A stretch of 41,569 nucleotides of DNA, from assembly GCA_025964695.1 (NCBI GenBank), contig JAOPYK010000192.1:1-41569 (forward strand), read 5' to 3'. The stretch is from Streptosporangiaceae bacterium. Lineage in GTDB: Bacteria; Actinomycetota; Actinomycetes; Streptosporangiales; Streptosporangiaceae. The notes beneath the pieces were generated by a model, which worked only from the letters and a program-made list of their open reading frames with translations, made no database searches and was not told where the DNA came from. The stretch's first letter is position 1, and every line of letters starts with the position of its first letter. This document shows, piece by piece, positions 33,213-41,423 of this stretch. Both the position numbers and the translations under genes were made by a program.

Positions 33213-33758
33213 ATGTCCGACGAGATCGAGCAGGGGCCGGCCGGGCCGCCGGACGACCCCGCGGGCCACCCGGTGTCGTCCCCGGCACCACCGCCGCCCG
33301 CCGAAGCGGCGCCGGTGGCGGCGGCACCCGTGGCGGCGGCACCGGGTCCGAGCCGCCGTGAACGTCTCCGGCGGGCGGGTGGCCGTCGTTCGGTGCAACT
33401 GCTCGCGGCGGGCCTGATCGGCGGGATCGTCGGCGGCGCGGTGGTGGGCCTGCTCGGCGCGGTGTCCGGCGACGACGGCCATCACCCCCGCCGTTATGCC
33501 GAGTACGGCCGGTACGGGGGCCCGTTCATGCGCGGCGACGGCCCGAACTGGCGGTATCGGGGCCAGGACGGAGGCGGGCTCCCCGGGGGCGGGCCCGGCT
33601 GGTACGGTCCCTGGTCGGGCAAGGTGCCGGGTCAGGGCGGCCAGCCCGCGTATCCGGTGCCGGGTCAGGGCGGGCAGCCCGCGTATCCGGTGCCGGCGCA
33701 GCCCGCTCCCGCGGTGCCGTCACCGGCGTCACCGTCTCCCACGGCCAAGGCCACCTGA
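33213..33758 (+). CDS. Small single-pass protein with Gly/Pro-rich outer tail
   Basis: 181 residues. An acidic then Ala/Pro-rich cytoplasmic part (1-48), a basic stop (RRERLRRAGGRR), one membrane helix (about 62-82, LLAAGLIGGIVGGAVVGLLG), and a Gly/Pro/Tyr-rich tail with two exact GQGGQPAYPVP units. It has no recognisable domain. AGGAGGA is eight bases before the ATG. The stop codon abuts the stop of the minus-strand AAA protease gene. Function unknown. Confidence 0.72.
   Translation: MSDEIEQGPAGPPDDPAGHPVSSPAPPPPAEAAPVAAAPVAAAPGPSRRERLRRAGGRRSVQLLAAGLIGGIVGGAVVGLLGAVSGDDGHHPRRYAEYGRYGGPFMRGDGPNWRYRGQDGGGLPGGGPGWYGPWSGKVPGQGGQPAYPVPGQGGQPAYPVPAQPAPAVPSPASPSPTAKAT
33624..33689 (+). repeat. 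33-bp tandem duplication in coding sequence
   Basis: Units 33624-33656 and 33657-33689 differ at one base and each encode an 11-residue unit around GQGGQPAYP of the small membrane protein. Confidence 0.9.
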
Positions 33759-36272
33759 TCAGGTGCGGGCGGCGGCGACCCCGTCGCCCGTATTCTGCGG
33801 GCTCTCGCCCTCCGGCACGGGAGGCAGGCTGAGCCGCACGTTGGTGTGCCCCGCGTGGGCGGACACGGCAGCGTCGTGGTAACTCTCCAGCTCGGCCGCC
33901 AGCTGTGAGCCCTGGTAGAGCGTGCCGTCGATCAGCGGTCCCCGCCGTTTCTCGATCACCGCGATGACGTCGTCACCGGTCAGCGTCTTGTGGGTCTCGA
34001 GCGCGTGCGCCAGCGCGAGCACGTCGTGGCGGTTGTCGGTGAGAATGCGCTCGGCCTGGTCCAGCAGGGTGGCCAGCAGGACCTCGATCCGTTCGCCGAG
34101 GTTGCCCGGTACCGCCCGGTTGTCGGTTCCCTTCGGCACGGCACCGAAGCCGATGCCCCGGCCGCCGTTTCGGGGCCCGGGGTTGCCCGCCGCGATGCCG
34201 AGCGCCTGCAGGGCGGTCAGTGAGGAGAGACCGCTGCCCATGCCCCACAGGGCCTCCATCAGCGAGGCCACCGTGGTCGCCGACTCGAGGTCACCGGACA
34301 CTCCCGAGGAGCTGTCCTGGCCGAAGAACATCCGTTCGCCGGCCAGTGATGCCAGCGACACCAGGATGTCCGCCTCGTACTCGCTCCGCCATCGGGTGAA
34401 CTGGTCCTCCGGCTTCACGCTGGCGACCATGCCCAGATAGTCGCTGCCCTTCTCGATCGTCGCGATGTCGATCTCCAGGTGCCGGCGGGTGCGGTAGGCC
34501 ATGACTGCGTGGCAGGCCTCGTGCACCGCGACCGCGTGCCGTTCCCGTTCGATGTATTCCACGTCCTCGGGCGGCCCGAGCTGCTTGAGCCGCTTGGCGT
34601 GCATGACGTCCGCCCACCCGATGACCTCGCGCCCGTCCCGGATCGCGGTGATCAGGGACTCGTTGACGAGGTCCTTGATGGTGGCGCCGGTCGCGTACGG
34701 AGTGATCGTCGCCAGCTTGTCGATCTGTTCGTCGGTGAGCTCGTGGCGGACCTTGGAGAAGTAGCCCTGGTAGGTACGGACCCGGCCGGGCTTGGAGGGG
34801 TAGCCGACCTTGTAGATGCGGTCGATGCGGCCGGGGCGCAGCAGCGCCTCGTCGAGCGACTCGGGCATGTTGGTCGCCATCATGACGAGGATGCGGTATT
34901 TCGGCGGTGGCTTGGGCTGCATCCCGGCCAGCCGGCGGATGTACCGGTTGACCAGGCCGCGGGGCTTCTTCAGGCCGGAGAGCTCGGTGAGCAGGGCCTG
35001 CAGCGTGCCCATGTCACCGCCACCACCGCCGCCCATGCCCGCGCCCGCCACGAACCGGCTGCGACCCGTACCCGGCGGGCCGGCCGCGGTGTCCGCCGCG
35101 CCGGGTGACAGCGCCGTACGGGCGAGCGTCCACCGCACGTCGGGGGAGAGGTAGGCGGTGCCGTTGCACCCCGCGTGCTGGAACGCCGCCGGCTGGAAGG
35201 CACCGGCGGACAGACCCGCCTGGCCGGGCGGGCCGGCCTGGGCCAGCGAGCCGCGGCGGCCCAGGGAGTCGGCCTCGTCGAAGAAGACGATGACGCCGCC
35301 GTAGCGGAGCGAGAGCCTGCGCAGCTTGCGGAACAGCGACTTGACCTTGAGCACTCCGATGCCGAAGAACATCTGGATGAACGCGCCGGGGTCGACGAAG
35401 ACGTACGGCTTGCCGGTTTCGCCGGCCACCGCCTCGGCCATGAGCGTCTTGCCGGTGCCCGGAGGCCCCCACAGCAGCAGGCCGCCTGGGACGTAGCCGC
35501 CCTTCTCCTCGATCTCCAGCGGCCGTTCCAGGAAGACGATGTTCTCCTTGACCCGCTCGACGACGTGGTCCTGGCCCCAGACGTCGGTGAAGCGGGTCTT
35601 GATGTCGTCGGGGTAGTAGACGTCGATCCCGCCGCGCGACAGGAACCAGAACAGCCCGATGAACTGGAAGACGACGAAGAAGAAGCCGAAGGCGAGCTGC
35701 ATCAGGAGCGGCATCGCCTGCCACAGCAGCGCCGGCGCCTGGAACAGCGCCAAGGGCGGTGAGGTGTGCAGCAGCTTGCCCGCCACCACCGCGAAGACCG
35801 TGATCCAGAGCACCCAGGTGAAGACCCGCCAGAGCCGGAACCTGGTCCAGGCGCTGAAGCGCCGGTGACTGAAGCGCTCGAACCCGCCGAAGACGCGCCC
35901 GGTCCAGAACAGGTGATAGCGCGACCAGCGCTCGCTGATGAAGAAGTGGGTCTGCCGGAGCAGTTCGATCCCCGCGATGACGAAGACCCACCAGCCCGTC
36001 CGGACCTGGAGCCGTAGGGCCTCACCGAAGGGCATGATCTCGTAGCTCGCCATCGTCGCCCAGACCAGGGCGAACCACACTACGGTGAGCAGCAGCAGAT
36101 ATTTGGACCGGTCCCAGAGGGACAGCCGCTTGCGCTTGGTCTCGTCCCTGCCGGGGGATGTGCCGTCCGGTGGCCGCAGTCCCTCCGGGTAATCGTCCGA
36201 AGACCCGGGTCCCGTCGCGTCGGTGATCGGCTGGCCGCCTGGCTCGTCGTTCTTCTTGCGACGAAAGATCAT
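33759..36272 (-). CDS. FtsH-like membrane AAA+ metalloprotease, divergent
   Basis: 837 residues, longer than typical FtsH. Four membrane helices (about 57-80, 93-112, 150-168, 188-211). AAA module: Walker A GPPGTGKT (269-276), pore loop MFFGIG (301-306), Walker B VIVFFDEAD (327-335), arginine-finger region LLRPGRIDR (478-485). Between Walker B and the Arg fingers lies an extra Ala/Gly-rich segment of roughly 100 residues (about 341-455). M41 protease: HEACH (584-588), probable third zinc ligand D661 in SGDLESAT. It should unfold and degrade membrane or misfolded proteins. Its ATG overlaps the stop of the upstream lipoprotein gene (ATGA), so the two are coupled. Confidence 0.9.
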   Translation of the reverse strand: MIFRRKKNDEPGGQPITDATGPGSSDDYPEGLRPPDGTSPGRDETKRKRLSLWDRSKYLLLLTVVWFALVWATMASYEIMPFGEALRLQVRTGWWVFVIAGIELLRQTHFFISERWSRYHLFWTGRVFGGFERFSHRRFSAWTRFRLWRVFTWVLWITVFAVVAGKLLHTSPPLALFQAPALLWQAMPLLMQLAFGFFFVVFQFIGLFWFLSRGGIDVYYPDDIKTRFTDVWGQDHVVERVKENIVFLERPLEIEEKGGYVPGGLLLWGPPGTGKTLMAEAVAGETGKPYVFVDPGAFIQMFFGIGVLKVKSLFRKLRRLSLRYGGVIVFFDEADSLGRRGSLAQAGPPGQAGLSAGAFQPAAFQHAGCNGTAYLSPDVRWTLARTALSPGAADTAAGPPGTGRSRFVAGAGMGGGGGGDMGTLQALLTELSGLKKPRGLVNRYIRRLAGMQPKPPPKYRILVMMATNMPESLDEALLRPGRIDRIYKVGYPSKPGRVRTYQGYFSKVRHELTDEQIDKLATITPYATGATIKDLVNESLITAIRDGREVIGWADVMHAKRLKQLGPPEDVEYIERERHAVAVHEACHAVMAYRTRRHLEIDIATIEKGSDYLGMVASVKPEDQFTRWRSEYEADILVSLASLAGERMFFGQDSSSGVSGDLESATTVASLMEALWGMGSGLSSLTALQALGIAAGNPGPRNGGRGIGFGAVPKGTDNRAVPGNLGERIEVLLATLLDQAERILTDNRHDVLALAHALETHKTLTGDDVIAVIEKRRGPLIDGTLYQGSQLAAELESYHDAAVSAHAGHTNVRLSLPPVPEGESPQNTGDGVAAART

Positions 36273-36937
36273 GGAATGTTCCTCACCGTGAACGAGCGCG
36301 CGATCGCATCGAGTTCACTCGCGCGGGTGCGGTAGCAGTGGGCCGAGCAGCGGATGACGAACAGATACAGATGGCCGTCATCGCTGGCGAGCACGGTTCT
36401 GTCGGTGGTCAGCAGGCCGCTGACCGGGTTGGGCGAGCTGTTGTAGACCTCCCGCACGCCGCGCAGCCCGCCCCCGGGCTTGAGCACCTGGTCCCGGAGC
36501 CATTCGAAGCTGTCGTCCGTAGTGCCCTGCTGCGCGGCGGCCTGCCGGGCCTCGGCGGTGACGGTCCCGCCGAGGTTCCGCAGCGCGTCCAGCGAGACCT
36601 GGCCCTGCTCGGCCTGGGTCAGCGGGCGCACCATCGCCAGCACCACCGGGTCGTCGGAGGGCAGGCCCGTCAGGTGCATGACCGACGGTTCCTTGGCCGC
36701 GTCGTAGGCGACGGTCCAGACGATCTGCTTCTGCACCCGGGCGGTCGCCGAGTCGGGGTTGCCGTTCAGCACCTTGCTCAGCGCGGCATCATCGATCTTG
36801 TGCCATTGGGCGGGGACCTTGAAATAGGTCTTGTTCTTTGAGCTCTTGACGTACGTGTAGCCCGGGGAACCGCACGACGTGCCCAGGAACGCGAGCAGAA
36901 GGACAACAGGAATCGCGCGCACAGCGCCTCTCACCAC
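36269..36937 (-). CDS. Lipoprotein coupled to the AAA+ protease
   Basis: 222 residues. Signal peptide with lipobox LGTSC (Cys about residue 22). The mature part has YTYVKSSKNKTYFKVPAQWHKID, the start of an alpha/beta domain seen in exported lipoproteins with a PsbP-like or LpqN-like look, and two cysteines in IRCSAHCYRTR that may bond. No known enzyme motif. Transcribed as the first gene of a two-gene unit with the FtsH-like protease, which suggests a substrate adaptor or regulator of the protease on the outer face. GTG start with GGAGG a few bases upstream. Divergent from the response regulator gene, sharing 130 bases. Confidence 0.85.
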   Translation of the reverse strand: MVRGAVRAIPVVLLLAFLGTSCGSPGYTYVKSSKNKTYFKVPAQWHKIDDAALSKVLNGNPDSATARVQKQIVWTVAYDAAKEPSVMHLTGLPSDDPVVLAMVRPLTQAEQGQVSLDALRNLGGTVTAEARQAAAQQGTTDDSFEWLRDQVLKPGGGLRGVREVYNSSPNPVSGLLTTDRTVLASDDGHLYLFVIRCSAHCYRTRASELDAIARSFTVRNIP

Positions 36938-37067
36938 GAGACCTCCGAAGGGAGCTGCTCCTTCTGTGAGTATGAACGCAAATGCCTATTACGACCAGAT
37001 TGCGGTTCGGTCTCGCCGAGGTTTCGCTCGATGATTATGGCAATCCTTGCGAAGAGTGAGCCTTACC

Positions 37068-37736
37068 ATGCCGATCGTGACGGACAGTGCGGTTCGAGTA
37101 ATGGTCGTGGACGATCACCCCATGTGGCGGGAAGCGGTCGCCCGCGACCTCACAGAGGCCGGATACGACGTCGTGGCGACGGCCGGCGACGGCCGCACGG
37201 CCCTGCGGATCGCGGCGGCGGCGCGCCCTCAGGTGGCGGTGGTCGACCTGCAGCTTCCCGATCTCAGCGGAGTCGAGGTCGCCCGCGGGCTCGCCGCGGC
37301 GGAGCCCGCCGTACGGGTGCTGGTGCTCTCGGCCAGCGGCGAGCAGGAGGACGTGCTCGAAGCGGTCAAGGCCGGGGCGACCGGCTACCTGGTCAAGTCC
37401 GCGGGCCGGGATGAGTTCCTCGACGCCGTGCGCCGTACCGCGGCCGGGGACGCGGTCTTCACCCCCGGGCTGGCCGGGCTGGTACTGGGCGAGTACCGCC
37501 GGCTGGCGGCGGCGCCCAGCCGGGCGGACGAGGACGCCCCGCGGCTCACCGAGCGGGAGACCGAGGTGCTGCGGCTGGTCGCCAAGGGGCTCGGCTACAA
37601 ACAGATCGCGCAGCGTCTGGTGCTGTCCCACCGCACCGTGCAGAACCACGTCCAGAACACTCTCAACAAGCTGCAGTTGCATAACCGGGTGGAACTGGTC
37701 AGATATGCCATCGAACGCGGTCTCGACCAGGACTGA
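37068..37736 (+). CDS. NarL/LuxR-family response regulator, likely MacR-like
   Basis: 222 residues. Receiver domain 1-125: acidic pair in VVDDHP, phospho-Asp in VVDLQLPD, Lys in YLVKSAG. Linker, then LuxR-type helix-turn-helix (about 155-215): LTERETEVLRLVAKGLGYKQ and SHRTVQNHVQNTLNKL. Domain type fits the kinase at 30857. Such kinase/regulator pairs are normally adjacent, but here about 5 kb lies between. ATG at 37068 preferred. A TTG seven codons earlier is possible. The shared intergenic region with the lipoprotein gene may hold its own binding site. Confidence 0.93.
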   Translation: MPIVTDSAVRVMVVDDHPMWREAVARDLTEAGYDVVATAGDGRTALRIAAAARPQVAVVDLQLPDLSGVEVARGLAAAEPAVRVLVLSASGEQEDVLEAVKAGATGYLVKSAGRDEFLDAVRRTAAGDAVFTPGLAGLVLGEYRRLAAAPSRADEDAPRLTERETEVLRLVAKGLGYKQIAQRLVLSHRTVQNHVQNTLNKLQLHNRVELVRYAIERGLDQD

Positions 37737-37914
37737 GACGCCGGTCGTCGGCATACCCGGCCCCCCGGCGGGCTCACGCTGAGCAAGGCGGCCGGCAAAG
37801 GTGGGCGACGATCGCTCGTCCGCCGGGCGGCCCCTCCCGCGAGTAACGGCGGTGAGCGCGGACGAAGGCACGCAGGCAGGAGAACCCTTCCGGCTCCGGC
37901 CGCGTCAAAGTGTG

Positions 37915-37930
37915 GGGCCGGATCCGGCCC
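37915..37930. promoter_or_regulatory. 16-bp perfect palindrome before the MNIO operon
   Basis: GGGCCGGATCCGGCCC, 27 bases before the ATG of the TIGR04222 gene. Candidate operator or small hairpin in the leader. GC-rich palindromes arise easily by chance here, so support is weak. Confidence 0.35.
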
Positions 37931-37956
37931 GCGCGATGGTTGAGATGGAGTCAACG

Positions 37957-38886
37957 ATGGTCTTGGCCGTTACCGGCGACACCTGGGGAATCCCGGGTCC
38001 GTCCTTCCTGGGCATCTTCTTCCTCGCCTTCGTGGTGGTGCTCGCGCTGTCGCTGGTGCTCCGGCACGCGGCCGTCCGGGGACGGCCCGCACAGCGCGAA
38101 CTCCACCCCTACGAGGTTGCCTTCCTCGTCGGCGGGTCCGGGCGGGTGATCGCCGCCTCTCTGGCCGCCTTGTACTCCGCCAAGGTGATCACCGCGATCG
38201 GCGGGGGACAGCTCCAGGTCATCGCCGAGCCGCGGATGACCCTCACCCCCCTTGACGACGCGATCGTGCGGGCCATCGGCCAGGGCATGAACACTAACGT
38301 CCGCACCCTGCCGCTGCACCCGGGAGTGCGGCAGGCACTGGACGACCTCGAGGACAGGCTGATCCGGGCCGGGCTGGCCACCGGTCCGGGGGAGCGCGCG
38401 CGGGCCCGCTTCGCCGCCCTGCCGCTCGCCCTGCTGTTCGCCGTCGGCGCGGCCCGGATCTGGGCGGGCCTGCAGAACGGCAAGCCCGTCACCTTCGTCG
38501 TCCTCGCCGTCGTCATGGTTGCGCTGGGCTGGCTCGGCATGGTCATAACGACGCCGAGACTCACCGGCTCGGGGCGCCGGGCGCTGGCGGCGGCCCGGAT
38601 CCGCAACCGCGTCCTCAGCCCTTCCATGTCGCCGTCCTGGGCGACGTACGGCCCGACGGGAGCCGCGCTCGGCGTGGCGCTGTTCGGCGGTGCGGCGCTG
38701 TTCAGCCTCGACCCGGCCTTCGCCCAGGCGTCCGAGCTGCAGCGCGGCCTCGGCCTGTCCTCCGGGTCGTCGGGATCCTCCTGGACCAGCTCCAGCTCCA
38801 GCTCGTGCTCGAGCTCCAGCTCCTGCGGTTCCAGCTCGTGCGGGTCGTCTTCCTGCGGAGGCGGTGGCGGGGGGTGCGGCGGATGA
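37957..38886 (+). CDS. TIGR04222-type membrane protein with Cys-rich tail
   Basis: 309 residues. It opens [11 protein letters not shown] and has about four membrane helices (10-34, about 152-170, 182-204, 233-255). The region 50-145 contains the family's [21 protein letters not shown] and [12 protein letters not shown], read as the TIGR04222 domain. The last 42 residues are Ser then Gly-rich with five Cys (C284, C290, C295, C300, C307) at spacings of 5-7. The tail has the look of a modifiable peptide segment. The start ATG at 37957 has GGAG six bases upstream. ATGs at 37936 and 37945 are alternatives. The stop overlaps the MNIO gene start (ATGA). Confidence 0.85.
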   Translation: MVLAVTGDTWGIPGPSFLGIFFLAFVVVLALSLVLRHAAVRGRPAQRELHPYEVAFLVGGSGRVIAASLAALYSAKVITAIGGGQLQVIAEPRMTLTPLDDAIVRAIGQGMNTNVRTLPLHPGVRQALDDLEDRLIRAGLATGPGERARARFAALPLALLFAVGAARIWAGLQNGKPVTFVVLAVVMVALGWLGMVITTPRLTGSGRRALAAARIRNRVLSPSMSPSWATYGPTGAALGVALFGGAALFSLDPAFAQASELQRGLGLSSGSSGSSWTSSSSSSCSSSSSCGSSSCGSSSCGGGGGGCGG

Positions 38887-39695
38887 ACCTGCCCGAGCTG
38901 GGAGTCGGCATCGGCTGGCGCCCGGAGATCGCGGGGTTCGTCGCCGGGCTGCCCGGGCTGCGATTCACCGAGGTGATCGCCGAGTCGCTGCATCATCCGG
39001 ACGCGGAGCTGCTCGCGCTGCGAGAGCGCGGGGTGACGGTCGTGCCGCACGGGGTCAGGTTGTCGCTGGGCGGCGCCGACCCGGTCGATCCGGACCGGGT
39101 CGCGCATCTGGCGCACTGCGCCGAGCTGACGGGCGCCCCGCTGGTCAGCGAGCACATCGCCTTCGTGCGGGCCGGCGGGATGGAAGCGGGGCACCTGCTG
39201 CCGGTGCCGCGCACCCGGGCCGCGCTCGACGCGCTCACCGCGAACATCCGGCGCACCTGCGCGGAGCTGCCGGTGCCGCTGGCGATCGAGCCGATCGCCA
39301 CGCTGTTCGACTGGCCCGACGCCGAATACGGCGAGGCCGCCTTCCTCACCGAGCTGCTGGAACGCACGGACGCGCTGCTGCTGCTGGACGTGGCCAATGT
39401 GTACGCCAACGCCCGTAACCGCGGGGAGGACCCGCTGGCGCTGCTCGACGGGCTGCCGCTGGAGCGGGTGTCCTACGTGCACGTGGCGGGCGGAGCCGAG
39501 CAGGACGGTCTCTACCACGACACCCATACCGACCCGATCCGGACCGAGGTGCTGGATCTGGTCAGGGAGCTGTGCGCCCGCCGCCCGCCCCGCGGGTTCC
39601 TGCTGGAACGCGACGGCTCCTACCCGCCCGCCGCCGACCTGCGGTCGGAGCTCGACGCCATCGCGAGTGCCGCCGGACTGTCCCCGGTGACATGA
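38883..39695 (+). CDS. DUF692/MNIO multinuclear iron oxidative enzyme
   Basis: 270 residues, TIM-barrel of the DUF692 family, whose members (MbnB, TglH, ChrH) use two or three iron ions to modify cysteines of ribosomal peptides. Candidate metal ligands in order: H56 ([11 protein letters not shown]), E90/H91 (VSEHIAF), E136 (AIEPIATLF), D169 and N172 ([13 protein letters not shown]), H200 (YVHVAGG), D213/H215 (DTHTDPI), E242 (LLERDGSYP). All positions expected for the family are filled, so it is likely active. It overlaps both neighbours by ATGA. The putative substrate is the tail of the preceding protein, an inference from coupling and Cys content. Confidence 0.92.
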   Translation: MNLPELGVGIGWRPEIAGFVAGLPGLRFTEVIAESLHHPDAELLALRERGVTVVPHGVRLSLGGADPVDPDRVAHLAHCAELTGAPLVSEHIAFVRAGGMEAGHLLPVPRTRAALDALTANIRRTCAELPVPLAIEPIATLFDWPDAEYGEAAFLTELLERTDALLLLDVANVYANARNRGEDPLALLDGLPLERVSYVHVAGGAEQDGLYHDTHTDPIRTEVLDLVRELCARRPPRGFLLERDGSYPPAADLRSELDAIASAAGLSPVT

Positions 39696-40156
39696 GCTCC
39701 CAGGACGAACTGCGCCTGGCCCAGGAGGCGCTGGTGGCCGCGCTGGTCGCGGGAGCGCAGCTGCCACCGGGTTTCGACGCCGTACGGGTCGCGGCGGCGA
39801 CGCGGGCGCTGCTGCGCAAGCGGGCCGGTGAGGTCGCGCGGGCCTGGCCGGAGCTGGCGCGGTCGTACGGCCCGGCATGGCCGAGGGTCTTCGCCGGGTG
39901 GGCGTCGGCGCTGCCCACCCGGGGTTCCTGGCTGGACGGCTGGGACTTCGCCCGCGCCCATCGCGGGTCACTGACCCCGGGGGCCCTCGCCGAGCTGGCG
40001 GTCTGCGAGGCCTGCTGGGCGCACCAGGGCGGGGACCAGCCCCGGCGGCGACGCGGGATCCGGCCGGCCCGCTTTCCCGGCGGCCTGGCCGTCAACGTCC
40101 TGGGCCGGGTCCGGATTCTGCGCAGTCGCCGTGCGTTGGCCCGCAGGACCCGCTGA
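39692..40156 (+). CDS. Probable partner protein of the MNIO enzyme
   Basis: 154 residues, unfamiliar by itself. Helical N-terminal half ([40 protein letters not shown]) and a middle motif [23 protein letters not shown], then a Cys pair CEACWAH near residue 108 and a strongly basic C-terminus ([22 protein letters not shown]). Its place and size match the partner proteins (MbnC/TglI-type) that bring the precursor peptide to MNIO enzymes, although no sequence similarity to those is claimed. It overlaps the MNIO gene by ATGA. Confidence 0.72.
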   Translation: MSSQDELRLAQEALVAALVAGAQLPPGFDAVRVAAATRALLRKRAGEVARAWPELARSYGPAWPRVFAGWASALPTRGSWLDGWDFARAHRGSLTPGALAELAVCEACWAHQGGDQPRRRRGIRPARFPGGLAVNVLGRVRILRSRRALARRTR

Positions 40157-40163
40157 CCGTCTA

Positions 40164-40175
40164 TGGTCTAGACCA
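40164..40175. promoter_or_regulatory. DasR-type operator (dre-like palindrome)
   Basis: TGGTCTAGACCA, a perfect 12-bp palindrome identical to the core of the DasR site (consensus core TGGTCTAGACCA). It lies 108 bases before the phosphofructokinase ATG and just after the stop of the MNIO partner gene. DasR is the GntR/HutC repressor of amino-sugar and chitin genes. A related HutC regulator is equally possible. Confidence 0.7.
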
Positions 40176-40238
40176 ATAATGGTTGGGCGGCGCGCCAGAT
40201 CATCGGCGCAATGCCCGGTGCGAGCGTACCCGTGCCAC

Positions 40239-40244
40239 TAGTCT
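40239..40244 (+). promoter_or_regulatory. Possible -10 box of the phosphofructokinase gene
   Basis: TAGTCT fits TAnnnT and lies 28 bases before the ATG at 40272, leaving room for the GGGGAGGA ribosome site. The -35 is poor. The DasR-type palindrome is about 75 bases upstream of the expected transcription start. Confidence 0.45.
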
Positions 40245-40271
40245 GGCCGGGTGAGTTCTGGGGAGGAATAC

Positions 40272-41297
40272 ATGCGCGTCGGAGTGCTGACCGGAGGAGG
40301 CGACTGCCCTGGCCTGAACGCCGTCATTCGCGCTGTCGTGCGCAAGGGCGTCCAGGTCTACGGATACGAGTTCGTCGGGTTCCGGGACGGCTGGCGCGGC
40401 CCGCTCGAGGGCGACACCGTCGCGCTCGACATTCAGGCCGTGCGAGGGATCCTGCCACGCGGCGGCACGATCCTGGGATCGTCCCGGACGAACCCGCTCA
40501 AGGTCGAGGGCGGTATCGAACGGATCAAGGACAACCTGGCCGGGCTCGGCGTCGACGCGCTCATCGCCATCGGCGGCGAGGACACCCTGGGTGTGGCGCG
40601 TCAGCTGCACGAGCAGGGAGTCAAGATCGTCGGTGTGCCGAAGACCATCGACAACGATCTCAACGCCACCGACTACACCTTCGGCTTCGACACCGCCGTC
40701 GGGATCGCGATGGAGGCCATCGACCGGCTGCACACCACGGCCGAGAGCCACCACCGCGCGCTCATCTGCGAGGTCATGGGACGGCACGCGGGCTGGATCG
40801 CGCTGCACGCGGGCATGGCCGGCGGCGCCAACGTGGTGCTGATCCCAGAGCAGCCCTTCGACATCGAGAAGGTCTGCGAGTACGTCGAGAGCCGCTTCAA
40901 GACCCGGTATGCCCCGATCATCGTGGTGGCCGAGGGCGCCCACCCGCTCGACGGCCAGATGGAGACGCGCGACAGCCAGCTCGACTCGTTCGGCCACGTC
41001 AAGCTGGGCGGCATCGGCGAGTGGCTGGCCGGGGAGATCGAGAAGCGCACCGGCAAGGAGGCGCGCACCACCGTGCTGGGCCACATCCAGCGGGGCGGCA
41101 CGCCGACCGCGTTCGACCGGGTGCTCGCCACCAGGTTCGGCCTGCACGCCGTCGACGCCGTGCACGTGTCCGACTTCGGGAAGATGGTCGCCCTGCAGGG
41201 CACCGACATCGTCCGGGTGGACCTGAGCCTGGCCACCGACCAGCTCAAGACCGTGCCACCGGAGCGCTACAAGGAGGCCGAGGTCTTCTTCGGCTGA
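40272..41297 (+). CDS. pfp: Phosphofructokinase with PPi-type signature
   Basis: 341 residues, group III PfkA fold: GVLTGGGDCPGLNAVIR, GSSRTNP, PKTIDNDL (catalytic Asp), MGRHAGWIA, RGGTPTAFDR. Two positions set the phosphoryl donor: ATP enzymes have Gly104 and Gly124 (E. coli numbering), while PPi enzymes have Asp104 and Lys124. Here they are Asp104 (GGEDT) and Lys124 (VPKTIDND), by direct count. It therefore looks PPi-dependent and reversible, as in Amycolatopsis methanolica. GGGGAGGAATAC precedes the ATG. Assay needed to confirm the donor. Confidence 0.93.
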   Translation: MRVGVLTGGGDCPGLNAVIRAVVRKGVQVYGYEFVGFRDGWRGPLEGDTVALDIQAVRGILPRGGTILGSSRTNPLKVEGGIERIKDNLAGLGVDALIAIGGEDTLGVARQLHEQGVKIVGVPKTIDNDLNATDYTFGFDTAVGIAMEAIDRLHTTAESHHRALICEVMGRHAGWIALHAGMAGGANVVLIPEQPFDIEKVCEYVESRFKTRYAPIIVVAEGAHPLDGQMETRDSQLDSFGHVKLGGIGEWLAGEIEKRTGKEARTTVLGHIQRGGTPTAFDRVLATRFGLHAVDAVHVSDFGKMVALQGTDIVRVDLSLATDQLKTVPPERYKEAEVFFG

Positions 41298-41315
41298 CAG
41301 TCCGTCGATCATCGG

Positions 41316-41344
41316 GCGGCCCGCGACGTTCTGTCGCGGGCTGC
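41316..41344 (+). terminator. Hairpin terminator after phosphofructokinase
   Basis: 12-bp stem (41316-41327 with 41333-41344, one G-T pair) and a 5-base loop, 18 bases after the stop codon. Confidence 0.8.
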
Positions 41345-41423
41345 TGTGATTCTGGTGATTCTTGCTGGATATACAGCTTTCCGGGCCGCCTCGACCCCCG
41401 GTCTTTCGCTAACGTCTCCTTCC

